This document shows, piece after piece, positions 8,190-16,500 of a stretch of 64,000 bases of DNA. How positions within the stretch are numbered: position 1 is the first letter of the stretch; each line of letters opens with the position of its first letter. A program made the position numbers and the translations under genes. The notes beneath the pieces are model-generated. The model was not told the DNA's origin. It searched no databases and saw only the letters and a program-made list of their open reading frames with translations. Source of the DNA: a virus; IMG/VR virus record IMGVR_UViG_3300005098_000017, positions 83,434 through 147,433 of that record; one strand, 5' to 3'.

Positions 8190-10602
8190 ATTGCTTAAGC
8201 AGTTATTGCAGCGTCTTGCAGGTAGGGACTTGAATGCGGAAGCGTTATCTAGTATCACTGCTGAGCTGCCTCGTGCGGCAGTACATACGGTTAAGTATAT
8301 GGATCCAAACAGAAGTATTATTTATGACGAACCGCCGCGGCCTCGCAATGCTGTTATGATCCATCCGCATTTTGATATGCACCAGTTAGCACAAATCTAT
8401 GATTCTGTAGCGGGCGACCGGCCTATAATAGTTAAATTCAGAGATGATATAACTATAACAACACATGCTTTTTTATTTTCATGGATGGGTAGCCTGTTTG
8501 GTATAAGGAATGAACATCCATATGAGGTTGTTTATCCTGATGATCTGGAAACAATCGTACCTGTATCAAGTGATGGGTTTGTGTTTACAGGGACCTTTAG
8601 GCCTGTAAAAAAGCTTATCCGTCATGCTGTTGATAAGGATTTGGTTATGTTCCGTAGCACATTAGGTGAAACGGTGGTAACAAAAGATCATTCTTTAGTA
8701 TTTATAGATGGAAGCACTGGCACTGTAGATGATGTTGAAAAGAAGGTGCCTGGTATTATTGCATATGTAAAGGATGTATCATTTTCTAAGGCGATAACAT
8801 ATAAACATTCGACGAGCACGTTTTTGGGATTCGCACGCAATAGAGTTGTTGTACATGCACCATCTCTAGCTGAATTTGTGAAATTCATGATTGTATTATT
8901 TGAGCATGGTGATTATGGTGTTTTTAATGATCAGTTAGGGTGGCGGCTTCCCGTCTGCCCATTTTTAATAAGGTTAATTGATGATAATAATTATCAGGTT
9001 ACATATGATGACGAGTATGTTTTTGTACCGAATGATAGTGCATTAGGAGAGGTTCTTTCCTACTTGTTACCATATGGGTTGGATGCATTGCCAAAGTGGT
9101 TCTTTGATGAAAAGTTTATTAATATTGCTATATCAGTCTTTTATAATGAATGGGAAGGGTATTTAAGGAGTCATATACCATTAATTGCATCGTATATATC
9201 ATTTTTATTAAGGCATAAAGGTGTACAATTTGCGTTAAATTATGATGAGAACGGTTATAAATTCATGGATATACGCAATTTTGAGATTCCTATTATTTAT
9301 TCGGATATACAGGTGTTGCCATATATGAGTGATGATCCATATGTTTATGATATATCAGTTGAGGGTGAGGTTTTTGTAGATCCTGTTGGATTTTTGACAT
9401 TACATAATACAGAGGCCATTGTCCGCCGCGGGATTGAGGAATATGTTATTCGTATTCCATGGCATGAGGTTGAGGTTATTAGTGATAGCATAAAGGCTAA
9501 AAATCACTTATTGCGGCGGCTTCAAATTATGAGGCGCCGCTTCAACTGTGACCTATTAGGTGAATTTTCGCAGTCATTTATAAGACAATTATTATTATTT
9601 GGTAATGTTTTTATCAGAATTGTATATTCACGTGAAACCTATGAAGGCCGCAAGCTGCCACTCTATCCTGAATTGCTCTATCCACCTGATGTAGCTATAA
9701 TGTATGATATAAAGAGAGATAAGATTATTGGGTATACATATGATCGTTATGTATTTAAACCTGAACGCATTATTCATGTGACCTTAGCAAAGTTTCCCGG
9801 GTATTTTTATGGAAATTCTATCCTATCTGCAACTGTGGAGGATGTTAAGGTTCTCAGGTTATTGGAACAGCAAGCAGAGATTATGTCTGTTTTATATTCG
9901 TCACCACAGATATTTTTGAAGGTTGGTACGCCAACGATACCAGCTGGGCGGCCTCCTAATGATCTTTTAGATAGACCGATGATGATTGATGCATTAACAG
10001 AGGAGGATTTAGCGCGTGAAGGGCGCCGGCTTGAAGGTTCGGAGCCTCATTCACTAAAAATTATTCCATATTATGATGAACCTGTGGCTATATCACCGGA
10101 GGCACCGATTGATTTGGAACCGTTCTTGAAGCATTTTAAGAATCGTGTCTATCAAGCGCTTGGGATCGATCCTGTTATATTGGGTGATCCCCAGGGGTCA
10201 AATAGAGATACATCTGTTATTGGTGAGTCAGCAACGAATAAACGCATTGAATATATAGCACGTCTTTGGCAGAGACATATTAATTTCATTATAAATGATA
10301 TATTTATGAGTGAGGTGCCTTATACAGAGCCTGTTTATGTGCATTTACCGAAGATTGATACAACAGATTACATGGCACGCATAAGATTAGGGCTGAACTT
10401 GTATCAAAATGGTATAATTACCAATGACGAAATGCGTCGTTTGTATCTTGGTTATGATCCATTAAGTGATGATGGACTTGCGAGGACCATTTTTGGTTTA
10501 ACGGGGCGCTTAGTAATTAACACAAATGAAATTGAGTCTCAGTTAAGCCCCGAGAATCAATATGGGAGGCAGATGGCGCCTCCTAAGGTGAAGAGGAGGT
10601 GA
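8182..10602 (+). CDS. Portal protein, interrupted by an intein
   Basis: This is the dodecameric ring protein through which DNA enters and leaves the head. ATG 8182 follows GGAGG with good spacing. After removal of the intein (residues 75-409) the extein is about 471 residues, normal for a portal. The joined sequence reads AQIYD/TEAIVRRGIEEYV, the usual portal start in which the first helices follow a 'region of interest then Arg-Arg' pattern. Further on come LLLFGNVFIRIVY, the clip and stem segment around YVFKPERIIHVTL, the GNSIL turn and a helical C-terminal crown starting near DLEPFLKHFKNRVYQALGI. The DPQGSNRDTSVI loop is typical of the family. It lies between terminase and the maturation protease, as in most tailed phages. 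Confidence 0.9.
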   Translation: MNRLLKQLLQRLAGRDLNAEALSSITAELPRAAVHTVKYMDPNRSIIYDEPPRPRNAVMIHPHFDMHQLAQIYDSVAGDRPIIVKFRDDITITTHAFLFSWMGSLFGIRNEHPYEVVYPDDLETIVPVSSDGFVFTGTFRPVKKLIRHAVDKDLVMFRSTLGETVVTKDHSLVFIDGSTGTVDDVEKKVPGIIAYVKDVSFSKAITYKHSTSTFLGFARNRVVVHAPSLAEFVKFMIVLFEHGDYGVFNDQLGWRLPVCPFLIRLIDDNNYQVTYDDEYVFVPNDSALGEVLSYLLPYGLDALPKWFFDEKFINIAISVFYNEWEGYLRSHIPLIASYISFLLRHKGVQFALNYDENGYKFMDIRNFEIPIIYSDIQVLPYMSDDPYVYDISVEGEVFVDPVGFLTLHNTEAIVRRGIEEYVIRIPWHEVEVISDSIKAKNHLLRRLQIMRRRFNCDLLGEFSQSFIRQLLLFGNVFIRIVYSRETYEGRKLPLYPELLYPPDVAIMYDIKRDKIIGYTYDRYVFKPERIIHVTLAKFPGYFYGNSILSATVEDVKVLRLLEQQAEIMSVLYSSPQIFLKVGTPTIPAGRPPNDLLDRPMMIDALTEEDLAREGRRLEGSEPHSLKIIPYYDEPVAISPEAPIDLEPFLKHFKNRVYQALGIDPVILGDPQGSNRDTSVIGESATNKRIEYIARLWQRHINFIINDIFMSEVPYTEPVYVHLPKIDTTDYMARIRLGLNLYQNGIITNDEMRRLYLGYDPLSDDGLARTIFGLTGRLVINTNEIESQLSPENQYGRQMAPPKVKRR
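8404..9408 (+). mobile_element. Intein in the portal protein, polymerase-type
   Basis: The 335-residue insert begins with Ser75 (SVAGDRPIIVKF), has block B GETVVTKDHSLVF and ends VYDISVEGEVFVDPVGFLTLHN before a +1 Thr. The start SVxGDxxIIV and the end VYDxSVExxxFV...HN with Thr+1 closely match inteins known from archaeal family B DNA polymerases, which also sit at a Tyr-x-Asp/Thr site. A degenerate LAGLIDADG region is recognisable around FINIAISVFYNEWEG followed by ASYISFLLRHKGVQF. The expected acidic DG motif is changed, so the endonuclease is probably inactive. Splicing residues appear intact. Confidence 0.88.
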
Positions 10603-10603
10603 T
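10594..10603 (+). promoter_or_regulatory. Near-perfect Shine-Dalgarno AGGAGGTGAT
   Basis: The ten bases directly before ATG 10604 match the full anti-SD complement AGGAGGTGAT and overlap the portal stop codon. This fixes the protease start. It also shows that the host ribosome uses the common bacterial 16S 3' end. Confidence 0.85.
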
Positions 10604-11950
10604 ATGGCTATAAAATATAGGGATGAAGATGGTAATCTTATTATAGAGGGTGTTGAAATATCACATCCCAATGTAGTTAATGATAATTTTAGGTTCTATG
10701 TTAATGCAGCTGAAAAAATAAATACTCTTTTGGAGCCGGCTCCTGTGCCAGTGCTTTTATATCATCAGGATCATGTAGATCCGATAGGAGAGGTGAAGGA
10801 TGCTAAGTTTACTGACTCGGAGTATGTTGAGGGTGCAAAAGCTATTAGTGCTACGCTTGTAATAAAGGATGAGGAGGCGGCTAAAAAGTTTGAAAAAGGT
10901 TTATATAAGAGGTTTTCTATTGGGACAAAACCGAAGAAGGTTGTCTGCAGCATATGTGGCAAGGAGCGTGGTGAATGTGAACATATAGTAGGCAAAATTT
11001 ATGATGGCAAGCTTTGTTATGATAAGGTTTTCGTTGATAGGTTTCTGGAGGTATCTGTTGTTAATATTGCAGCTGATAAATTTGCTGTATTACATGAGAA
11101 GGATGATTTGAAAGATGCCCTTTTTGACGAAATAAATTTAGAATTAGACACGGAGGAAGATATGGCAGATAAGGACAAAACGATTGATACAGATTTCGTT
11201 GAATATGCTGAGAGTATTTTAGGGGAGGATCTTAGTGAGGAGGAATTGAATGATCTTGAAACGATTATAGCGGGGCTTGATGAATGTGATGAGTGTGGTG
11301 ATGAGGATGTTGAAGATAGCGAGACAGAGGATAGGAAGCTTCCTCCTGCGGGATCAAAAGCACGTAAGAAAATGAAGACCACATTCTGCGGTCCTAATAA
11401 GACATTTCCTGTTCCTGATTGTAAACATGGTGCTGTCGCGTTGGCGATGCTTAATTGGCCGCGTGTCAAAGCAAAGTATAAAGGCCAGATTTCGAAGATA
11501 CGCGCTTGCATAATGAGAGTTGGCCGCAAGCTTGGCTGCGCATATGCGAAGAAGAAAAAGGATGAGCTTCAGGCAGCTCTTGATGATCTCAAGCAGATTG
11601 TTGATTCTATGAACCAGGCGCCGGCTTCACTCGATATAGATTTCACCCCCATTAATGAGCGTTTTGACCGTATTGAGGAAACGCTGGCTGAATTGGTGGC
11701 ACTTATGAAGGATCTTATAAAAGGTATAACGGATAAGATGACAGTACCTGTGCCTGTTAAGGAATATGCTGCTGGTGGCAAGCTTCTTGATGAGATTAAG
11801 GCGTCGCTTAGTGAAGCCGTGAAGGAAAACACTGATAAAATATTGGAGTTTTTATCCAAAGCTACATCGGAAACCGATGATACGAAGACCGATGATGAGG
11901 TACCTAATAAGGTACTCGATGGAAGTGTGTTTGGGAAAATAAAATCGTAA
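10604..11950 (+). CDS. Capsid maturation protease fused to scaffold region
   Basis: This encodes 448 residues. The N-terminal 170 residues match a prohead serine protease fold: a conserved His in LLYHQDHVDPIGEV (His54/His57) and a nucleophile-like Ser105 in KRFSIGTKP, followed by EVSVVNIAADKFAVL. An insert with a small Cys cluster (VVCSICGKERGECEH) lies between these and may bind a metal. From about residue 187 the protein is acidic, then has a domain with FCGPNKTFPVPDCKHGAVAL and a Lys/Cys-rich helix seen in many phage protease-scaffold proteins. It ends in a coiled-coil-like helix and a short tail. The protease probably trims the scaffold and the capsid N-terminus. A likely internal start produces the scaffold alone. 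Confidence 0.85.
   Translation: MAIKYRDEDGNLIIEGVEISHPNVVNDNFRFYVNAAEKINTLLEPAPVPVLLYHQDHVDPIGEVKDAKFTDSEYVEGAKAISATLVIKDEEAAKKFEKGLYKRFSIGTKPKKVVCSICGKERGECEHIVGKIYDGKLCYDKVFVDRFLEVSVVNIAADKFAVLHEKDDLKDALFDEINLELDTEEDMADKDKTIDTDFVEYAESILGEDLSEEELNDLETIIAGLDECDECGDEDVEDSETEDRKLPPAGSKARKKMKTTFCGPNKTFPVPDCKHGAVALAMLNWPRVKAKYKGQISKIRACIMRVGRKLGCAYAKKKKDELQAALDDLKQIVDSMNQAPASLDIDFTPINERFDRIEETLAELVALMKDLIKGITDKMTVPVPVKEYAAGGKLLDEIKASLSEAVKENTDKILEFLSKATSETDDTKTDDEVPNKVLDGSVFGKIKS
11152..11156 (+). promoter_or_regulatory. Internal Shine-Dalgarno for nested scaffold
   Basis: GGAGG lies five bases before an in-frame ATG at 11162, inside the protease gene and exactly where the protease domain ends. 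The fit is as good as that of stand-alone structural genes here. Confidence 0.65.
11162..11950 (+). CDS. Nested scaffold protein (internal in-frame start)
   Basis: Translation from ATG 11162 would give 262 residues (MADKDKTIDTDFVEYAE onward) identical to the C-terminal part of the protease gene. The start has GGAGG with 5-base spacing and begins just after the protease fold. The product is acidic at the N-terminus, has the FCGPNKTFP domain in the middle and a helical coiled-coil end, as expected of an assembly scaffold. This is the same arrangement as lambda C/Nu3, where a separate start makes extra scaffold. Seen: the SD, the ATG and the domain boundary. Inferred: that the start is used. Confidence 0.6.
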   Translation: MADKDKTIDTDFVEYAESILGEDLSEEELNDLETIIAGLDECDECGDEDVEDSETEDRKLPPAGSKARKKMKTTFCGPNKTFPVPDCKHGAVALAMLNWPRVKAKYKGQISKIRACIMRVGRKLGCAYAKKKKDELQAALDDLKQIVDSMNQAPASLDIDFTPINERFDRIEETLAELVALMKDLIKGITDKMTVPVPVKEYAAGGKLLDEIKASLSEAVKENTDKILEFLSKATSETDDTKTDDEVPNKVLDGSVFGKIKS

Positions 11951-11976
11951 ACTAAGTAATATTATAGGAGGAAATT

Positions 11977-13176
11977 ATGGCAACACTTAGGCCTGAAGGT
12001 TATTACCGTAATATGGCGCTTCGTGACATTCCGTGGAAGCATAAGCGGAATGTCGTTCCTTCAATAGGTGTTATAGCGGATATAAGAGCGGTTGGTCCGT
12101 TTGCACCACATCCTGCCCTGCCAACAGCGTGGATTAATAAGGTTGATGAGAGACCATTTGTCATACCTGTTGGTAAGATTGTATGTGTGGTGCCTATAGA
12201 TTATTCAACAGCGAAGACACTTGGCAGAACAGATCTTTATACAGAGATGATATATCGTTCTGGGGAGAAATCTACTTATAAATGGACGATACCTGAATCG
12301 GAGCTGGGTTCAACCACATATGCTGATCCCTATTATGGTTATGGTGGAATACTGGGATTTATGATACCTTTTGGTAGAGGTACCGGAGGTGCTCATTATA
12401 GTCTTACGCCTGGTTATAAAATATCTGGAGAGGATGCTATGCCTTATTTTGTTGAAGGTGAATATGACTATGAAGGTTGGGTCCCATTTGGATTTGTAAT
12501 ACATGATGTGGAGAGGTTTGTTGCAGGGGATGATCTCAACTATAGGACGCGCCAAGCATATCCCATATGGAAGGAAGGGCTTCTTACTCTTCCATTCATG
12601 AATATATTGGGCCTTGTGCATGAACTGGAAGGTGATGATAATATTGAGAGAATAAATGCATGGATTAGGCATGATTTGACATCAACGGAGTCTGAGCCTA
12701 CTAGTTCGAATGTGTATATGACTTATAAATATCTATCTAGATATTATACAGCTGCTGTTGGGAGTGAGTGTTCATCGGATTATGCAGGAATAACCGTATA
12801 TACTGGATATGAATTTAATGTAAGGGTTATGAAATCTGGATATGTTGGTGTGACTTGTCATGGGGATTATCTTCTTACATCAGCATTTTCGGGTACAGAA
12901 ATGTGGTGTGTTGGTACGATTGTTAATGTTGATTATGAATTCCCGAAGAGCTTTATGGAGATGGTTGACGCACCACCTGCTTCAGGAATAGGTACAGCTA
13001 ATGGTGGGATACCTGAAATTGTATATCAGTACATGCATGATTTTGTGGTGATATATAATGAGCTAGCGGGAACAGATACATTGAGTTTGAAACCAGCAGA
13101 TCTGATAAGTTATATAGATAAAGGTTATTTCGGTGCTGCTTATATTTTGGCTGACTTTAACCCTCTTGGTAAATAA
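11977..13176 (+). CDS. Probable head decoration or minor capsid protein
   Basis: This encodes 399 residues after a 26-base gap with an excellent ribosome site (ATAGGAGGAAATT then ATG). It is rich in Gly, Tyr and aromatic residues with little helix, suggesting a beta-sandwich. No enzyme motif was seen. It lies between the protease-scaffold and the major capsid gene, the usual place of a decoration protein. The strong, independent ribosome site suggests high copy number. The N-terminus (ATLRPEGYYRNMALRDIPWKHK) is not a signal peptide. A second capsid-type protein cannot be excluded. Confidence 0.7.
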   Translation: MATLRPEGYYRNMALRDIPWKHKRNVVPSIGVIADIRAVGPFAPHPALPTAWINKVDERPFVIPVGKIVCVVPIDYSTAKTLGRTDLYTEMIYRSGEKSTYKWTIPESELGSTTYADPYYGYGGILGFMIPFGRGTGGAHYSLTPGYKISGEDAMPYFVEGEYDYEGWVPFGFVIHDVERFVAGDDLNYRTRQAYPIWKEGLLTLPFMNILGLVHELEGDDNIERINAWIRHDLTSTESEPTSSNVYMTYKYLSRYYTAAVGSECSSDYAGITVYTGYEFNVRVMKSGYVGVTCHGDYLLTSAFSGTEMWCVGTIVNVDYEFPKSFMEMVDAPPASGIGTANGGIPEIVYQYMHDFVVIYNELAGTDTLSLKPADLISYIDKGYFGAAYILADFNPLGK

Positions 13177-13218
13177 GATCGTAATAATTTAAGTTTAAAA
13201 TAAATTTGGAGGAGGAAA

Positions 13219-14703
13219 ATGGAAATTTTGAAGGATACACTATATGAGGCGCTTTTGCACAATGGACGCGTTCAGGTAACTGATAAGCTCCGTGAGGAGT
13301 TTAAGTCCGAGATACCAGAGATTGCTGAGGCGAGTGAGATACGGTTTACACTTCGGGATGTACTTACTAATAGCATGCTTGCGCCTCTCTTCCCTGAGGT
13401 TATAACGGTTATTGTTGAGGACACGATGGAGCCGCTGCTTCTTATAACCAAGCTATATGATGTTGTCAGGGGTATACCCAATGCTCTTACAGTAAGAATC
13501 CTGCTGCCGACACCGATGCCTGTAGTTAAGCTTTCACCTAATGCTCCCACACCGAATCTTGGAAATCCATCGCTTCATGAGATAGGTGGTACCGTATCCA
13601 TAACTGCGGAGAAATGGGGTGTTATATGGAGTGTTGATGAGCATGTTATTAAGAACAACCAGTGGGATATCCTTAAGATGTCTCTTAGGAATGCTGCTCG
13701 AGCGCTTGCTAGACATAAGGAGAAGCAGGCCTATGAGCACATAAGGCATGGTGGGATAATACTATTCTCGAACTGGAGAAAGAATCATGCTGTTTTCAAG
13801 AACTTCCTCAGGGGGCGTGATATAAAGTTAAGGCAGAACGGTAGCCTTTCACCGAGAGACTTTTTCCAGGGTTATGCGTACTTCCTGCAGAATGAATTTA
13901 TCCCTGATGTTGTTATTATGAACTCATGGTCGTGGCTTGTATTTCTGTACTCACCTCTTACCAGAGAGATTGTTATGAATGGTAATACCATTGCGCCTGA
14001 CTTTACCAACTTTAACATGAGAGTCCGCAGCAGATGGCGTGAGGTATGGAACTCTCTTGGTAAGAAGGGTATTCTTGGTGGCAACAGCCCTGATGATATA
14101 TTTGGTAAGATAGGTCTGAGCATTTTTGAGCCGACGAATGCTCCTTGGAGCTGGAATCCGCTTGGTGTTGAGGTTTATCATAAGCCTTCTTGGATGCCGG
14201 CTGGTATAACATTCCTTATTTCACCATATGCTGATTGGTCGGCCAATGCAACTGATTACATGAATAAATACTTTAGTGGTTGGGACTTTACAGGTGCTCA
14301 GTCTTGGGCAGATACGGCAACCCCGAAGGACCCGCTTAATATATTTGCGCACAACGACGCCGCGAATAAGAATGATCCTACGAAGACGACAGGTTTCAAA
14401 GAAGATGGTACTGTGGCAACATCACCTAGTGATGCACGTACTTATGCAGATCCGACGCTTAATCTAACCGATATAATCATGGTTGATAGTTCAGAGGTCG
14501 GAATTCTTTATCAGTATTCAGATCCGACGACTACTAAGTGGTCTGATGCAATGCTGGATATACAGAATAATAAGATTGCTGAGGAATACGGTTTCGCTGT
14601 TAAGTGGGGTGGACGTGCAATTGGTATCTTTGAGGCTGTTGTCATTGATGAGCAGTATACCGCTGAGCTTGTAGCACAGAATGAGATAGCAAAACCGCTC
14701 TAA
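13219..14703 (+). CDS. Major capsid protein, HK97 fold
   Basis: This encodes 494 residues after GGAGGAGG with 5-base spacing. The order of features matches HK97-fold capsid proteins: an N-terminal helical region that the protease may trim, a beta-rich stretch (TVIVEDTMEPLLLITKLYD), a GGTVSITAEKWGVIWSVDEH strand pair, then the long spine helix (DILKMSLRNAARALARHKEK). An A-domain follows, including FIPDVVIMNSWSWLVFLYSP. Codons end in C more often than in neighbouring genes, as expected for the most abundant protein. The gene follows the protease-scaffold and precedes neck genes. A long hairpin lies directly after its stop. Confidence 0.88.
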   Translation: MEILKDTLYEALLHNGRVQVTDKLREEFKSEIPEIAEASEIRFTLRDVLTNSMLAPLFPEVITVIVEDTMEPLLLITKLYDVVRGIPNALTVRILLPTPMPVVKLSPNAPTPNLGNPSLHEIGGTVSITAEKWGVIWSVDEHVIKNNQWDILKMSLRNAARALARHKEKQAYEHIRHGGIILFSNWRKNHAVFKNFLRGRDIKLRQNGSLSPRDFFQGYAYFLQNEFIPDVVIMNSWSWLVFLYSPLTREIVMNGNTIAPDFTNFNMRVRSRWREVWNSLGKKGILGGNSPDDIFGKIGLSIFEPTNAPWSWNPLGVEVYHKPSWMPAGITFLISPYADWSANATDYMNKYFSGWDFTGAQSWADTATPKDPLNIFAHNDAANKNDPTKTTGFKEDGTVATSPSDARTYADPTLNLTDIIMVDSSEVGILYQYSDPTTTKWSDAMLDIQNNKIAEEYGFAVKWGGRAIGIFEAVVIDEQYTAELVAQNEIAKPL

Positions 14704-14712
14704 TATAGATTA

Positions 14713-14768
14713 GGCCCGGTCTTCTAGCTCGTTAGACATTGTGATTCTTGTGGCTAGAAGGCCGGGCT
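14713..14768 (+). terminator. Long hairpin after the major capsid gene, no U-tract
   Basis: Ten bases after the capsid stop, GGCCCGGTCTTCTAGC (14713-14728) pairs with GCTAGAAGGCCGGGCT (14753-14768). There are 14 Watson-Crick pairs and two G-T pairs, with a 24-base loop. There is no T-run after it; instead CTTCCTATAGGAGG leads into the next ribosome site. It may protect the 3' end of the capsid message, act as an RNase III site, or slow transcription, rather than being a classical terminator. Confidence 0.6.
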
Positions 14769-14786
14769 TCCTATAGGAGGACTATT

Positions 14787-15290
14787 GTGTATTGGGTAAA
14801 GCTATCAGGGCGCGCACCTGTAGCTACGATAACTTGTGGGCATCGTGTTGCACAGGTATCAGTCCGGTGCCCTATTTTTCCTCTTAAGGATTTTACGCCT
14901 CATTGTATAGCTCAGTTTCAAAGACATGTTGATGTATATATCATAGAGGAGAATTTTCCTATTGATGAGGACCGGAAGGTAGAAATTTTCTCTACGCTTA
15001 TGGATGGTGATATTGATATCGAACCTTCTGAGGAGGAATTCGTTATGTGGTTAATCTCCAATGGGTTCCAGCCTAAGGGTACCTATCATAAGGTTGTAGT
15101 GAAGGAAACGGAGTCAGAAGAGGAAAATATTGTGTCTCCTGAAGTAAGTGAAGAGGATGGTAAGGTTGATGATGTTTCTGTACAGGAGTCTGATACAGTT
15201 AATGAGGTAACTAGTGATGAAAAACCTAAATCGGTAGGGAAGAAGAAAGGTGCGCGTCGAGGTAGAACAAACAAGCGTAAACGTAAATGA
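14787..15290 (+). CDS. Probable head-completion protein, unknown family
   Basis: The start is taken as GTG 14787, six bases after AGGAGG (14775-14780); the open frame continues upstream only into the hairpin. The product has 167 residues. The N-terminal half is compact with several Cys and His (ITCGHRVAQVSVRC; TPHCIAQF), which could bind a metal. The second half is an acidic linker rich in Ser, Glu and Val that ends in a Lys/Arg-rich tail (KKKGARRGRTNKRKRK). It lies between the capsid gene and neck genes. No family was recognised; a head-vertex or connector role is inference from position. Confidence 0.65.
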   Translation: MYWVKLSGRAPVATITCGHRVAQVSVRCPIFPLKDFTPHCIAQFQRHVDVYIIEENFPIDEDRKVEIFSTLMDGDIDIEPSEEEFVMWLISNGFQPKGTYHKVVVKETESEEENIVSPEVSEEDGKVDDVSVQESDTVNEVTSDEKPKSVGKKKGARRGRTNKRKRK

Positions 15291-16500
15291 TACGATTATA
15301 ATTTCATGTGATCAGACACCTGATAGTAGTACTGTAGATGAAACGACCATCCGTCTTTATTATAAAGATTATCCCCTGCCGCCTTCCTATGATTGCAGGG
15401 TCAATGGAAATAATATTGAGGTAATACCAGTTGAACCGTGGTTGGCTGGTTATACAATAATTTTAACAGTAGTTGGTGAACAGTATGGTGTTAAATCTGT
15501 TGAAGGGGAGTCACTTGAGGAACCGGTTTATACATTTACAATAGCTGTATTACCTGCAGAGGAACCCGGCACGGCGCCTTCATATGAGCATGCATTAATT
15601 GTAACGGCGACAATACCAGAGGATTATTATACAAATTATACGGATAATCATATTAAATTTTTCTTCAATGTTCCTATTGATCCGAGTATTGAGGATGCAT
15701 ATGAGGAACATGTTTTTATACATGTTAAGCCCGTAATAGTCCTGCCTCCTAATAGTCATCTGCCGGTGCCGCCTCAAGGCTATCTTGCGCCCGAGGCTTA
15801 TTCTGTTGATGTTGATGGTACTACAATGACTGTAACAATAGGTGTGCCTATCTATAATGCAGAAATAAATGTCAAGATTGTTGATATCCATGCATTGAAT
15901 ATAAGTTATGTTCCTATATCAAGTTATGAAATAGTATTTACATATAGATATTCACCTCTTCTTTATACACCTGATTATTTTGAGGTTGATCTACCAGATG
16001 ATGTTATCTATCGGTACATTTTAAGGGCGGAGGCAATAGCTGACACACTTTATCCGGGTGTTCTTGATTGGAATGACCCTGAGTGGTGTGTTGTTATGTT
16101 TGTTTATTATATGACGCAGCGGCTTATTTTAGAGCGTCTTTATGGCATATTAGCAATAATGGGTGGTTCATTTAGCAAGAGATTGGGCGATTTGCAGATA
16201 TCGTATAACATTAGGCCTGATAATGATTTGAATAAGTTGCTAGGTCCTCTTTCTGCATTGGTGCGTAATAGGTGTGCTAAGGTAGCTTTACATGGTGTCA
16301 TACCGGGCCGTCTTGTCTATCCAATACCATATCACCGTCCTGATGTAGCATGGCGCCGCTTCCCTATATTAAAGGATTATTTTATTGAGGAGCCTACGGT
16401 ATTTATGGGTGATCGGGCATGGGATTATGGTGTGTTTTTCAGGAAGCATATGGATCAATTGGAGACAGGTAGAGAGGTGCTTGGTGAAGAGAATGTATGA
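15250..16500 (+). CDS. Neck/structural protein with bacterial Ig-like domains
   Basis: This encodes 416 residues from GTG 15250, overlapping the previous gene by 41 bases, more than usual here. The first 100 residues fit a Big_5-type Ig-like domain (VEVEQTSVNVNDTIIISCDQ, then TPDSSTVDETTIRLYYKD). A second similar domain covers about 115-240. The remainder (about 250-416) is mixed alpha and beta and ends close to the sheath-proximal neck genes. Ig-like domains in phage head and tail proteins often bind cell-surface sugars weakly. Function as a neck or head-surface protein is inferred from position. A later start would remove part of the first domain's first strand. Confidence 0.7.
   Translation: MRVEVEQTSVNVNDTIIISCDQTPDSSTVDETTIRLYYKDYPLPPSYDCRVNGNNIEVIPVEPWLAGYTIILTVVGEQYGVKSVEGESLEEPVYTFTIAVLPAEEPGTAPSYEHALIVTATIPEDYYTNYTDNHIKFFFNVPIDPSIEDAYEEHVFIHVKPVIVLPPNSHLPVPPQGYLAPEAYSVDVDGTTMTVTIGVPIYNAEINVKIVDIHALNISYVPISSYEIVFTYRYSPLLYTPDYFEVDLPDDVIYRYILRAEAIADTLYPGVLDWNDPEWCVVMFVYYMTQRLILERLYGILAIMGGSFSKRLGDLQISYNIRPDNDLNKLLGPLSALVRNRCAKVALHGVIPGRLVYPIPYHRPDVAWRRFPILKDYFIEEPTVFMGDRAWDYGVFFRKHMDQLETGREVLGEENV

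Noticed and set aside
11017-11529. 170-residue open frame on the - strand inside the protease-scaffold gene
   Set aside because: Its sequence is Ser-rich low complexity arising from the antisense of Glu/Asp-rich codons, it has no suitable ribosome site, and the sense gene is well supported.
13176-13218. Promoter in the gap before the capsid gene
   Set aside because: The gap is very AT-rich, but no -35/-10 pair with suitable spacing could be found.
14701-14790. tRNA-like gene after the capsid gene
   Set aside because: The fold is one long stem with a single loop; there are no D or T arms and no CCA end.
16385-16492. Longer N-terminus for the gene after the Ig-like protein
   Set aside because: It would overlap 116 coding bases of the Ig-like gene and has no better ribosome site; starts at 16484 or 16493 fit the local pattern.
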